The position numbers and the translations under genes were made by a program. The notes below the pieces were generated by a model. The model was not told the DNA's origin, searched no databases, and saw nothing but the letters and a program-made list of their open reading frames with translations. 64,000 nucleotides of DNA from Paraburkholderia kururiensis (lineage in GTDB: Bacteria; Pseudomonadota; Gammaproteobacteria; Burkholderiales; Burkholderiaceae): the NCBI RefSeq assembly GCF_034424375.1, contig NZ_CP139965.1:310001-374000 (forward strand), written 5' to 3'. Positions 45,555 to 54,156 of this stretch are shown here, in pieces; position 1 is the stretch's first letter, and each line of letters starts with the position of its first letter.

Positions 45555-45792
45555 GTTTCTCCTACCAGTGTTGGTCAATGAATCATGAAGGCGCCGCGCC
45601 ATGCGGCCTCTTCAACGGCGGATTCTACAAGCGCTCCGGCGTTTTGCGCGAATCTTTTGTGCGCCACGCGCGCAGTTTGTTGCGCGGCGCAGACTATGGC
45701 GCACGTTTTAGCGCCTTTTTTATGGGGTAAACGCGGCACCGCGGCTGCCCCACCCCTTTGCCAAGGCACTTTTCTCGATGCGCGGGCTCGCG

Positions 45793-47292
45793 TTACGCGC
45801 CATTACGCGAACGCGCGAGGCGCGGCATCAGCGCAGCCAGAGCATGGAGTCCGTCGTCGATATGGGCGACGTCCATCGCGCCATAGCCGAACATGAGCCC
45901 CTGTTCGGGGCGTGCCTTCACATAAAACGGCGTGAGTCCGTACACGCCGAGCGAAACGTCGGCGGCCGCGCGTATCAGCGCCGCCTCGTGAATGGGCGCG
46001 CGCAGCCGTGCCGCGAGATGAATGCCCGCGGTGGTCGGTACGACGGGCGCGAACCACGCCGAAAGCGGTCCGCGCAGATGGGCGAGCAACGCAGCGCGCC
46101 GCGCGGCGTACTCCTTGTGCATGCGCCGCAGGTGCCGCGCGAAGTCGCCGTTCAGCATGAACGTGGCGAGCGCGCGCTGGGTGAGCGTGCAGCCGTGCCA
46201 GTCCGTCGCCTTGCGCGCCGTGATGAGCGGCTGGGCCAGCGACACCGGCGGCACCACGTACCCCACACGCAGTTCGGGAAAGACGGTTTTCGAAAACGTG
46301 CCCACGTAGGCCACGATTCCGCTGCGATCCAGACTTTTGAGCGGCTCCATGGGACGCCCTTCGAAGCGGAATTCGCAGTCGTAGTCGTCCTCGATGATCA
46401 CGGCGCCGCGTTGCTGCGCCCATTCGAGCAATGCGACGCGCCGCTCGAGGCTCATCGGCATGCCCAGCGGAAACTGGTGCGAAGGCGTGACGTAGACGAG
46501 CCGCGCGTTCTTCGGCAACCGCTCGACAATCAATCCTTCGCCGTCGACCGGCACCGGCACGACCTTGGCGCCCGCCGCAAGAAAACAGGCCCGCGCGGGC
46601 GGATAGCCGGGGTCTTCTATCGCCGCGACGTCGCCTGTTCTCAGCACGACGCGTGCGATCAGATCGAGCGCATGCTGCGCGCCCTGCGTGACGATCACGT
46701 CCTCCCAGTTGCTCGCCACCGCGCGGCTGAACGCGAGATAGCGCGAAATCGCGAGGCGCAACTCCTGCTCGCCCGCCGCATCGCGATAAGCGCCCACGCC
46801 GCGGGCCTGCGCGCGCAGCGCCTGGTTCACGCAACGGCGCCACACGTCGAAGGGAAAGCGCGACTTGTCCGTCACACCGCCCATGAAGTCGACGCGCAGG
46901 CGGCGCTCGGGATACGGCAGCGGCAGCGTCTTCGACACGGCGTCCCATACGGGCGCCGCCTTCGCGAGCGTTCTCGCCACCGGTCGGTCCTGGCTCGCAT
47001 GGGTGGCCCCGACCATGCGCATCTGCGCCGAACGCTCGGACGGCAGCCGTTGCAGCCCGGTTGCGACGAACGTGCCCGAACCGGCGCGCGCCGTGAGATA
47101 GCCTTCGGCGAGCAGCCGTTCGAATACGTCGAGCGTCGTCTTGCGCGACACGCCAAGCTGCATGGCGAGGTCGCGCGTGGACGGCAAACGCGTGCCGCCC
47201 GCCAGCCGCCCCTCGACGATTCCCGAGCGCAACTGCCTGTAGATTTGCCCTGCCAGATCGTGGCGTCCTTCTACGGTGACGTGAATGTCCAT
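45793..47292 (-). CDS. MocR/PdxR-type transcriptional regulator (GntR-aminotransferase fusion)
   Basis: 499 residues. Residues 1-78 are a GntR winged helix (LAGQIYRQLRSGIVEGRLAGGTRLPSTRDLAMQLGVSRKTTLDVFERLLAEGYL). The rest is a fold type I aminotransferase domain with VTQGAQHALDLIARVVL, EDPGYPPARACFLAAGA, EDDYDCEFRFEGRPM and the PLP-lysine region GTFSKTVFPELRVGY. MocR proteins sense PLP or an aldimine and often control vitamin B6, GABA or taurine genes. The target is unknown; a POT transporter gene lies 144 nt upstream on the same strand. Confidence 0.92.
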   Translation of the reverse strand: MDIHVTVEGRHDLAGQIYRQLRSGIVEGRLAGGTRLPSTRDLAMQLGVSRKTTLDVFERLLAEGYLTARAGSGTFVATGLQRLPSERSAQMRMVGATHASQDRPVARTLAKAAPVWDAVSKTLPLPYPERRLRVDFMGGVTDKSRFPFDVWRRCVNQALRAQARGVGAYRDAAGEQELRLAISRYLAFSRAVASNWEDVIVTQGAQHALDLIARVVLRTGDVAAIEDPGYPPARACFLAAGAKVVPVPVDGEGLIVERLPKNARLVYVTPSHQFPLGMPMSLERRVALLEWAQQRGAVIIEDDYDCEFRFEGRPMEPLKSLDRSGIVAYVGTFSKTVFPELRVGYVVPPVSLAQPLITARKATDWHGCTLTQRALATFMLNGDFARHLRRMHKEYAARRAALLAHLRGPLSAWFAPVVPTTAGIHLAARLRAPIHEAALIRAAADVSLGVYGLTPFYVKARPEQGLMFGYGAMDVAHIDDGLHALAALMPRLARSRNGA

Positions 47293-47374
47293 CGCAACTC
47301 CTCGGCTTCGAGGCAGTTATTCTGGCAGACCGGATTCGCGCCCGACGCGTGAAGCGCATGCCGGCGGCCGGATG

Positions 47375-47404
47375 CAAAAAAGCCCCGGCGCGCGGGGCTT
47401 TTTG
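47375..47404. terminator. Rho-independent terminator of the POT transporter gene
   Basis: AAGCCCC and GGGGCTT pair around a GC-rich loop, flanked by A6 and T5 runs, so it can act on either strand. On the minus strand it ends the peptide transporter transcript. Confidence 0.9.
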
Positions 47405-47435
47405 CTTATGACGTCGAGTCCCTGTACTACGCGAA

Positions 47436-48959
47436 TCAATCCAGCGCAGCCGGCGCCGCGGCGCGGCGCTCGTCGGCCTGCGCACGCGCACCCTTGGACG
47501 ACCGATGATGTTCGGACGAAAGCCGTCGCATGAGCGGCAGCAGCACCACGGCAATCGCAACGCCCACGGCGGCGAGCCAGCCCAGTCCCCAGAACAGCTT
47601 CGTATAGAGCGGCAACGAGGTCAGCGGATCGAGTTCACCGGACGGCATCTGCGCAAAGTTCGCCACCACGCTGCCCAGATACTGCGAAACGCCGGTCGCG
47701 ACGAAGTACGCGCCCATCATGAAGCCGCCCATGCGCGCAGGCACGTAGCGCGCGATCATCGCGAGCCCAAGGCCGCTCACGAGCAGTTCGCCCAGCGAGT
47801 AGAGACCGTAGCCCCAGACCATGAACCACGACGATACGCGGCCGTCCACGGCGTACCGGCCGCTCACCGCGAAGACGAAGAACCCTGCGGCCACCACCGC
47901 GAAGCCCGCCGCGAACTTGCCGGCCACGGGCACGTCGCGGCCGTTGCTGGCGAGCCGCGTGTAGAGCGTGGCGAGCAGCGGCGAGAGGATCATGATCCAG
48001 ATCGGGTTGAGCGCCTGGAACTGCGCAGCGCTCCACGAAAACAGCGGCACGCCCGCAACCGAGAACAGCGGGTCGACATTGCGCAACGCAAACAGCGTGA
48101 GCGAGGTCGACATCTGCTGATAGAAGATGAAGAACAGAATGGACTGCAACGTGAGCACGAGTGCCGCGATCAGCCCCGCACGTTCGGCCCGTTCGCAACG
48201 CGCGAGCATCCACGCGAAGATGGCCAGAATCGCCACGCCGGCCGCATAGACACACGCCACGGCAATCGCCTTGTGCTGGAGCACGAACACAGTGGCGAGC
48301 CCGAGCGCGATGCCGCCCAGCGTCACTGCCGCGGCACGCCCAAGCTTGAGCGGTTGCGCATCCGGCGCCGAACCCACGTGCGCCACCGTGCGATACATGA
48401 GCGCGAAGTTCAGCACGCCGAGCACCATGCCCGCGCAGCACACCGCGAACGCGGCGTGCCAGCCCCAGTGGTCCTTGATCCACGGCGTGGCCAGCATCGA
48501 CACCGTCGAGCCGACGTTCACCGCCATGTAGTACATCGTGAACGCGCTGTCGATGCGCGCTTCGTCGCCTTCATAGATGCGCCGCACGAGATTGGCCGAG
48601 TTCGCCTTGAAGAGCCCGTTGCCCACCACGATCACGCCCAGCGACGCGTACATGTGGTCGAGACTGTCGTTGGGCATGGCGAGCATGAGATACCCCACCG
48701 CAAGCACCGCCGCGCCGAAAATCATGGTGCGCCGCGCGCCCAGCACCTTGTCGCCGATCCAGCCGCCGATGGAAGGCGCCGCATAGACGAGCGCCGTAAA
48801 GGCGCCCCAGGTGAGGTTGGCGTGCTCGTCGGCGAAACCGAGCTTGTCGACCATGAACAGCACGAGCAGTGCCGCCATGCCGTAGTAGCCGAAACGCTCC
48901 CACATCTCGATCAGAAAGACTGTCGAGAACGAGCGCATCTGCGAAACAGGTTGATTCAT
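47436..48959 (-). CDS. POT/PTR-family proton-coupled di/tripeptide transporter
   Basis: 507-residue major-facilitator protein. The helix 1 signature EMWERFGYYGMAALL is the ExxER(F)xYY motif for proton and peptide binding. Later helices include WGAFTALVYAAPSIGGWIGDKVLGARRTM and FTMYYMAVNVGSTVSMLATPWI, the PTR2 pattern. The start is the ATG at 48959, after GAGGTA. It imports small peptides with protons across the inner membrane. Confidence 0.94.
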   Translation of the reverse strand: MNQPVSQMRSFSTVFLIEMWERFGYYGMAALLVLFMVDKLGFADEHANLTWGAFTALVYAAPSIGGWIGDKVLGARRTMIFGAAVLAVGYLMLAMPNDSLDHMYASLGVIVVGNGLFKANSANLVRRIYEGDEARIDSAFTMYYMAVNVGSTVSMLATPWIKDHWGWHAAFAVCCAGMVLGVLNFALMYRTVAHVGSAPDAQPLKLGRAAAVTLGGIALGLATVFVLQHKAIAVACVYAAGVAILAIFAWMLARCERAERAGLIAALVLTLQSILFFIFYQQMSTSLTLFALRNVDPLFSVAGVPLFSWSAAQFQALNPIWIMILSPLLATLYTRLASNGRDVPVAGKFAAGFAVVAAGFFVFAVSGRYAVDGRVSSWFMVWGYGLYSLGELLVSGLGLAMIARYVPARMGGFMMGAYFVATGVSQYLGSVVANFAQMPSGELDPLTSLPLYTKLFWGLGWLAAVGVAIAVVLLPLMRRLSSEHHRSSKGARAQADERRAAAPAALD

Positions 48960-49417
48960 CGGGTACCTCGTGTGGATGCAATTGCAACGACGCCCGTGGC
49001 TCATCGCCCAGGCCGTGCGTGAAGACACTGAGCGGTCGGCGTTACGCCGGAGCGCTCATGTGCGCGTGCGCGTCGAAGAAGACAAAGCGGGGAAAAAAGC
49101 GAGGCAGGAAGGAGGCGCGAGGCTGTGCCGGTCAGGTAGCCGGCATTCGTCGTCCGGCGACACGCGCAGGCGTTTCATGCAAGAGAGGGTGCGGTTCATT
49201 TTTAGGTCGGCAGGCGAACGCCCGATCAGGGTGTGCCGTTGCGAAGTGCCGGTCGCAGGATCGCTGCGCGCGACAGGGTTGCAAATCAAAGGGTTTTTGC
49301 AGGGAAAATGCAGGCGATGCGAAAGGTTATGTCGCACCGCAGGCGCAGCGATTCTGCAGACGATAGACAGTTCGGTCACCCAGGGTTATCCCGGCGCCGG
49401 ATTGTAGCCCGCGAAAT
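48960..49417. other. Intergenic region upstream of the peptide transporter
   Basis: 458 bases without a supported gene. Short open frames here lack protein character and ribosome sites. It should contain the POT transporter promoter. Confidence 0.5.
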
Positions 49418-49903
49418 TCAGCCGTGCTCGATGTCAATAAGCGGCACGTCGAGCAGGCGCGCGAGGCCTTTGCCGCCCTCGCGCATCACATGGTCGTGAT
49501 TCCATTGAAAGAGCGGCTGGGCGAATGGCGCGACGAGGTTCATCCACGTGCGCATGGTGCGCACGTGCCATTCGTAGCGAACCACGGTCACGCCGTCCTG
49601 CTCGGTAAAGCGCCAGTGGCCTGCGCCTTCCACGGCGCCGGTGGCATAGCCGTCGAGCGCGACGAGCGGCTCGATGCGCGTCACGCGCATGTCGAACACG
49701 AGCCGGTACGGCAGCGCTCCTTTCCACGTATAGCGATGCAACGCGCCGATGCCGCGCGCGTCGCCGGCTTCGATGGCTTCCACGCGCTCCACGCTCTTCC
49801 ACCATTCGGGCCATCGCGCGCAGTCTTCTATGGCGCTCCACACCGCCTGCAACGGCGCGTGCATGCGCCATGTCGTCGTGAACGCGTACTGGCTGTTGCG
49901 CAC
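49418..49903 (-). CDS. SRPBCC-family protein (polyketide cyclase/START-like)
   Basis: 161-residue hydrophobic-ligand fold: FTTTWRMHAPLQAVWSAIEDCARWPEWWKSVERVEAI, then GIGALHRYTWKGALPYRLVFDMRV, GHWRFTEQDGVTVVRYEWHV, and a C-terminal helix. A GTG at 49903 has GGAGG 5 bases upstream and was chosen over an ATG at 49957. The family binds lipid or aromatic molecules; the function here is not predictable. Confidence 0.82.
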   Translation of the reverse strand: MRNSQYAFTTTWRMHAPLQAVWSAIEDCARWPEWWKSVERVEAIEAGDARGIGALHRYTWKGALPYRLVFDMRVTRIEPLVALDGYATGAVEGAGHWRFTEQDGVTVVRYEWHVRTMRTWMNLVAPFAQPLFQWNHDHVMREGGKGLARLLDVPLIDIEHG

Positions 49904-49994
49904 GGCAGCCTCCGTGGTCGTGTGCCGGTTCTTATTCTGAACCGGCACGAAGCACATGGAGGTCCCGGTCCGTCCTGGCAGAGTCCAGGCGGAA

Positions 49995-50633
49995 TCAGTA
50001 ACGGTCGATGCGATTGCCGTTGATCTGCACGCGGTCGCCGGGACGCAGATCGCCAGGGTTGCTCACGTCGAACGCACGCGACGAGCCGTCGCTCAGTTGC
50101 ACCACCACGCGATAGCCCGACGGCGTCGAGTTGCTGTATTGCTGACCGATCTGGTTGCCCGCCACCGCGCCGCCCAGTGCGCCCACTACGGTCGCGACGT
50201 CGCGGCCATGGCCGCGCCCGAACTGGTTGCCGATCACGCCGCCCACCAGCGCCCCGGCCACGGTGCCCACCACGCCGCCCGTGCTTGCCGGGCCGCCGTT
50301 GGAAACGAGCGGCTGAATAGTGGATACCACGCCGTATTGCGTGCCGTAACCGGCGGCCGGCTGCTGCGGATACGGCTGCGGCGCAGGCTGCTGCGGGTAG
50401 CCCTGGGTGTCGTACGGCTGTTGATAGCCCGGCTGTTCATACGGCTGCTGCACGTACCCCGGCTGCGCGTAAGCCGGCTGCGGCTGGGCATATGCGGGCT
50501 GCGCCTGGTACCCGCCACCGTACGACGATCCATAAGGCGACGGCCCGGGCACGGCGCATCCGGCAAGCGCAAGTGCCGCGCCGGCCCCGATAACGGTCCC
50601 AACAAGAAGCCTGACTGAACGCGTGCTTTTCAT
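49995..50633 (-). CDS. Glycine-zipper outer-membrane lipoprotein
   Basis: 212 residues. The signal ends in a lipobox (LALAGC), so it is lipidated at Cys26 or nearby. A Pro/Gln/Tyr-rich repeat region (QPAYAQPQPAYAQPGYVQQPY) follows. Then a glycine-zipper 2TM domain (GVVGTVAGALVGGVIGNQFGRGHGRDVATVVGALGGAVAGNQIG), as in the 17-kDa surface antigen/SlyB group, and an SH3-like end (YRVVVQLSDGSSRAFDV). It is likely a cell-envelope structural protein. The ATG at 50633 gives the right signal peptide. Confidence 0.87.
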   Translation of the reverse strand: MKSTRSVRLLVGTVIGAGAALALAGCAVPGPSPYGSSYGGGYQAQPAYAQPQPAYAQPGYVQQPYEQPGYQQPYDTQGYPQQPAPQPYPQQPAAGYGTQYGVVSTIQPLVSNGGPASTGGVVGTVAGALVGGVIGNQFGRGHGRDVATVVGALGGAVAGNQIGQQYSNSTPSGYRVVVQLSDGSSRAFDVSNPGDLRPGDRVQINGNRIDRY

Positions 50634-50888
50634 GATCTGTACTCGATGTGCTGCCGTAGCCGTGGTGCCCGCGCCCGCGGGCGTAACGGATGATGCGCGG
50701 AGTATAGGGAAAGGCGACGCCGATTTTTCGTGGTCCCGAGTAACAGTGTGTAAAGTCTTTTGCGGCCCGTCGCGCAAGCCTCGCGAAGCAGTTCAGGCAG
50801 CCTGCCGGAGAGAAAAAGCGTGGGAGGAATAACGCGGCCCGGTCGGGTGTTGTGTGGGCATGCCATCACGACAACGAGGCGCGACGCC

Positions 50889-51644
50889 ATGCACTCACCT
50901 TCCCTGTGCCGCAACGTGCGGCTCGCCGTCGTGACAGGCAGCGCGAGTCTCTTTGGCCTCGTCGATGCATGCTTTGGCGAAGACGGCGCCACGTGCGTTC
51001 ATTTCGCCGACAGCGCAGCGCTCGCGCGCGCTGCTGCCGCATCCAACCAGCCCACCTTCAGCGCGATCCTGATGGATGCGCAAAGCGACGCGGCATCGTC
51101 ACCGCCCGCCCTCGCGCAACGCAGGGCTCACGAGCGTTCGCGCGTGCCGCTCATCGCGGTAGGCATTCGTGGAGGATTGGACGCCGCCGAGCAGTTGCTC
51201 GATGCGGGCGCCGACGAAGTCGTGCTTTCCCCGGTCGATTCGCGCGAACTCGTCTTGCGCGTGCATCTGGCGTTGCGACGCACGCGCGGCGACGAAGGGT
51301 TCGCCCATGCAGAGGACCGGCTCGTGGTCGGCGCGTATGGCCTCAACCGGCGCACGTGCACCGTCCACATCGGCATGCAGACTATCGACCTCACGCCGCG
51401 CGAGTTCGCCGTGGCGTGGATCCTGTTTTCGCGGTGCGGGGAGTATGTGAGTCGCCGGCAGATGGCCGGCGCGGTGTGGAGCAGTTCGGACGACATCGTG
51501 GGACGCACGCTCGAACAGCACATCTACAAGCTGCGCAAAAAGCTGGCGTTGAACGGCACGCATGGCGTCCAGCTGCGTGCCGTCTATGCGCGCGGCTACC
51601 GGCTCGACATGGCGGACGCCGCAACGTCCGCCGAAGTCGCGTAG
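50889..51644 (+). CDS. OmpR-type response regulator with degenerate receiver domain
   Basis: 251 residues. The N-terminal receiver-like domain begins LAVVTGSASLFGLVDACFG and lacks the acidic Asp/Glu pair usual at the first strand. A candidate phospho-acceptor Asp is in AILMDAQSD. The C-terminal winged helix (YGLNRRTCTVHIGMQTIDLTPREFAVAWILF, VGRTLEQHIYKLRKKLALNG, VYARGYRLD) is a clear OmpR/PhoB DNA-binding domain. No sensor kinase gene is adjacent. It may work without phosphorylation. Confidence 0.85.
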   Translation: MHSPSLCRNVRLAVVTGSASLFGLVDACFGEDGATCVHFADSAALARAAAASNQPTFSAILMDAQSDAASSPPALAQRRAHERSRVPLIAVGIRGGLDAAEQLLDAGADEVVLSPVDSRELVLRVHLALRRTRGDEGFAHAEDRLVVGAYGLNRRTCTVHIGMQTIDLTPREFAVAWILFSRCGEYVSRRQMAGAVWSSSDDIVGRTLEQHIYKLRKKLALNGTHGVQLRAVYARGYRLDMADAATSAEVA

Positions 51645-51657
51645 CCGCGCACGTCCG

Positions 51658-51879
51658 TCAGTTCAGCAGATCAGACGGCGGAACCGGCGTGTGCGAATCC
51701 ATCCAGTCGTACGTCTCGTTGCTGTTCGCCCATGCCCAGTTGCGCGTACGCACCGGAGCGCGCGTTGCGTCGCCGCTCCGCGTGCGCGTTTCAGCATGCT
51801 CGAGGCGCGGTTCGCTATTGTCGTCGTGCACGCGACGCGTAACGTTGGCGCGTTGGAAAGTCGAGTCGTCGAAGCTCAT
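51658..51879 (-). CDS. Small hypothetical protein
   Basis: 73 residues, hydrophilic, starting MSFDDSTFQRANVTRRVHDD and ending PVPPSDLLN. AAGGAG lies 6 bases before the ATG at 51879; another ATG is two codons upstream. It follows the 54-residue gene by 16 nt. I do not recognise the family, and no domain is visible. Several Trp/Asn residues (NWAWANSNETYDWMD) are clustered. Confidence 0.6.
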   Translation of the reverse strand: MSFDDSTFQRANVTRRVHDDNSEPRLEHAETRTRSGDATRAPVRTRNWAWANSNETYDWMDSHTPVPPSDLLN

Positions 51880-51895
51880 GGCCATCTCCTTGCAA

Positions 51896-52060
51896 TCAGT
51901 TTTCGCGGGCGGATTCGCATTCGAGCGATGCGGCCACCAGTTCCGCAAAGCGCTCCAGCGCAGCAACCGAGCCGTGCACGGTGCGATATTCCTCGCGCCC
52001 GATGCGCGCATCGAGCACGACCGTCATGCCAGCTTGCCGGGCGAGATCGACGATATCCAT
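51896..52060 (-). CDS. Small hypothetical protein
   Basis: 54 residues, reading MDIVDLARQAGMTVVLDARIG, then EEYRTVHGSVAALERFAELVAA and ending SARENX-like polar residues before a TGA. GGAG lies about 7 bases before the ATG at 52060. Regular amphipathic helix spacing and a tight junction with the next small gene suggest a two-gene operon. No family is recognised. Confidence 0.6.
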   Translation of the reverse strand: MDIVDLARQAGMTVVLDARIGREEYRTVHGSVAALERFAELVAASLECESAREN

Positions 52061-52521
52061 CTCATGCTCCACGTCCGCGAATGCGATTGAGTCAGGTTGA
52101 TCGGTTCAGCGGGGCTACCACTTCTGGTCGCCCGTTGATGCGTAAGGTGGGCCATTTCCCGATCTGCATCAACGGGGCAACGCTGAATTCACAGTTTGCT
52201 GTTCCACAACAATGGGCGAACCGCCCGTCTGGCGGGGCTTTCGGCGCCCTGAACAGCGCGTGTGCTGCGCAGTTGCGGCGAGCATCGTGCCTCGTCGTGG
52301 TGCCTCGCACGCCTTGCCTCGGTGCACGCACCGCTTCGTGAGCGCGCACGACGGCTTGCAAATGGCGTTCAACGCGCGCGCCGTGCACACGCACACATGC
52401 GGGCGCAACGCTTGCCCTGTGCGGCGTGCGCGTGTTCGCGGCGGCCTCCATACCCGCCTCTGGCACAGAACTCGCTAAGTTACCCCGCGAGAGGTGCGAA
52501 GCAATTTGCATCATCTTAGGA
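52061..52521. other. Intergenic region before the guanidine riboswitch
   Basis: About 460 bases without a supported gene; overlapping open frames on both strands have arginine-rich, non-protein-like translations. The promoter of the guanidine operon must lie in the last part. Confidence 0.45.
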
Positions 52522-52652
52522 TCGCTAGGGTTCCGGTCGTGACCGCCGCGCAAGCCGCGCACACGATGCCTGGTCCGAGAGCAATCCGGTCTCGTCTCCA
52601 CCTTCCTGCAAGGCGGCGCCGAGGCTCCACGGAGGGATAAAAGCCCGGGAGG
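52522..52652 (+). promoter_or_regulatory. Guanidine-I (ykkC) riboswitch
   Basis: The conserved blocks of the guanidine-I class are present in order: CTAGGGTTCCGG at 52525, TGGTCCGAGAG near 52571, and ACGGAGGGATAAAAGCCC near 52629 followed by GGGAGG. The element ends 56 nt before the chosen start of the first operon gene. Guanidine binding turns these switches on. The block GGGAGG is followed eight bases later by an in-frame ATG at 52658, so it could also serve as a ribosome site. Confidence 0.93.
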
Positions 52653-52708
52653 TCGCGATGTCGTTCGTCGCCCTCTCACGCTTTGTCCAATCCGACCCAG
52701 GAGCCTCC

Positions 52709-53491
52709 ATGCCGTCCAGCCTCCCAGCCGACGCCGCGCTGCCCGCTACACGGGACACGTCCCTTCCCGCCGTCACGCCGCTGTGGGAAACCGTGATTCC
52801 CGCGGGCACGCACTGGTCCGCCGTACTGCGTCGCGGCCTCGCGCTGCGCATCGTGGATATCGAAGGCGGCGCGAATCTCGCTGCCGTGTTCTATCGCCAG
52901 GAAGATCCGCTCGAACGCTACAACATGGCCGACACGTTGAAGGCGCAGCACACCGCGCACCTCACGCGCGGCCACGTGCTGTATTCGGACATGGGGCGCG
53001 TCATGGCCTCCATCACGGCCGATACGCTCGGCTGGCACGATCCGCTCGGCGGCGTGGGCGACGCTGCGCTCTTCGCGCAGAAGTACGGCACGGCGCGCTA
53101 TCAGACGCATCGCAACGACATGATCCGCAACGGCCGCGACAGCCTCGTGCTCGAACTCGCGAAATACGGCCTGGGCGAGCGCGACCTCGTCGCGAACGTG
53201 AACTTCTTCAGCAAGGTCGCCGTGGGCGACGACGGCGCACTCGACTTCGTGCCGGGCCATTCGCGCGCCGGCAGCACGCTCGATCTGCGCTTCGAGATGA
53301 ACACGCTCGCAGCGTTCTCCACGGCGCCGCATCCGCTCGACCCGCGCACACCGTACGAGCCGAAGCCCGTGCGCGTGATCGCCTACCGCGCCTATGCCGC
53401 CGACGCGTCCGCCCCCGCCGACGACCCGTGCCGCACCGCGTGCCCCGAAAACGGCCGCGGCTTCATCAACACCGACCGTCTGTTCGCGTAA
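52709..53491 (+). CDS. Carboxyguanidine deiminase subunit, DUF1989 (urea carboxylase-associated protein type)
   Basis: 260-residue member of the family long called urea carboxylase-associated protein, now known as CgdA/CgdB carboxyguanidine deiminase subunits. Conserved parts are WETVIPAGTHWSAVLRRGLALRIVDIEGGANLAAVFY, DTLKAQHTAHLTRGHVLYSDMGRVMASI and VANVNFFSKVAV. It lacks the cysteines that its partner has in the same places (NGRDSL against NCRDSF), suggesting unequal roles in a heteromer. AGGAG lies 6 bases before the ATG at 52709; an ATG at 52658 is possible. Confidence 0.9.
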   Translation: MPSSLPADAALPATRDTSLPAVTPLWETVIPAGTHWSAVLRRGLALRIVDIEGGANLAAVFYRQEDPLERYNMADTLKAQHTAHLTRGHVLYSDMGRVMASITADTLGWHDPLGGVGDAALFAQKYGTARYQTHRNDMIRNGRDSLVLELAKYGLGERDLVANVNFFSKVAVGDDGALDFVPGHSRAGSTLDLRFEMNTLAAFSTAPHPLDPRTPYEPKPVRVIAYRAYAADASAPADDPCRTACPENGRGFINTDRLFA

Positions 53492-53502
53492 GGAGCGCCG
53501 CC

Positions 53503-54156
53503 ATGCCGATCATCGAAAGCGCGCTCGATCTGCGCCATGCCCACTACGATTTCACGCTGCCCGCAGGCGAGCCCTGGCTTCACGACGTGAAGCGCGGCGA
53601 AACGCTGCGCATCATCGACCTGGAAGGCAACCAGGCCGTGGACACGCTCTTCTACAGCAGCGCCGATCCGCACGAACGCTATAGCGCGCAGTACACCATT
53701 CGCGCGCAACGCAACCTGTACCTCACGGCGGGCAGCGTGCTGATGTCGAATCGCGGCAACGCGTTGCTCACCATCGTTGCGGACACTTGCGGCCGTCACG
53801 ACACGCTGGGCGGCGCCTGCGCGGCCGAGAGCAACACCGTGCGCTACGCGCTCGAAAAGCGCCACATGCACAACTGCCGCGACAGCTTCCTCAACGCGAT
53901 CACGCATTGCACGTGCGGCGCGGGCGCGCTGCTCACGAAGCGCGACATCGTCAGCAACATCAACTTCTTCATGAACGTGCCCGTCACGCCGTTCGGCAAG
54001 CTCACGTTCGAAGACGGCATCTCGGCGCCGGGCAAGTACGTGGAAATGCGCGCGGAGCAGGACGTCACGGTGCTCATCTCGAACTGCCCGCAGCTCAACA
54101 ACCCGTGCAACGGCTATAACCCGACGCCCGTGCGGCTCGCGATCTGGAGCGCGTGA
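53503..54156 (+). CDS. Carboxyguanidine deiminase subunit, DUF1989, cysteine-bearing partner
   Basis: 217 residues, paralogous to the previous gene: VKRGETLRIIDLEGNQAVDTLFYSS, YTIRAQRNLYLTAGSVLMSNRGNALLTI, and IVSNINFFMNVPVT. Cys125 (HNCRDSF), Cys136/Cys138 (HCTC), Cys195 and Cys202 are candidates for the metal or catalytic site. The complex would deiminate carboxyguanidine to allophanate and ammonia. The stop overlaps the carboxylase start (TGATG). AGGAG precedes the ATG. Confidence 0.9.
   Translation: MPIIESALDLRHAHYDFTLPAGEPWLHDVKRGETLRIIDLEGNQAVDTLFYSSADPHERYSAQYTIRAQRNLYLTAGSVLMSNRGNALLTIVADTCGRHDTLGGACAAESNTVRYALEKRHMHNCRDSFLNAITHCTCGAGALLTKRDIVSNINFFMNVPVTPFGKLTFEDGISAPGKYVEMRAEQDVTVLISNCPQLNNPCNGYNPTPVRLAIWSA

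Noticed and set aside
48970..49407. 145-codon plus-strand frame upstream of the peptide transporter
   Set aside because: Low-complexity basic translation without a convincing ribosome site or domain.
52092..52679. 195-codon minus-strand frame across the guanidine riboswitch
   Set aside because: Composition is Arg/Pro-rich with no recognisable domain, and it covers the structured riboswitch on the other strand.
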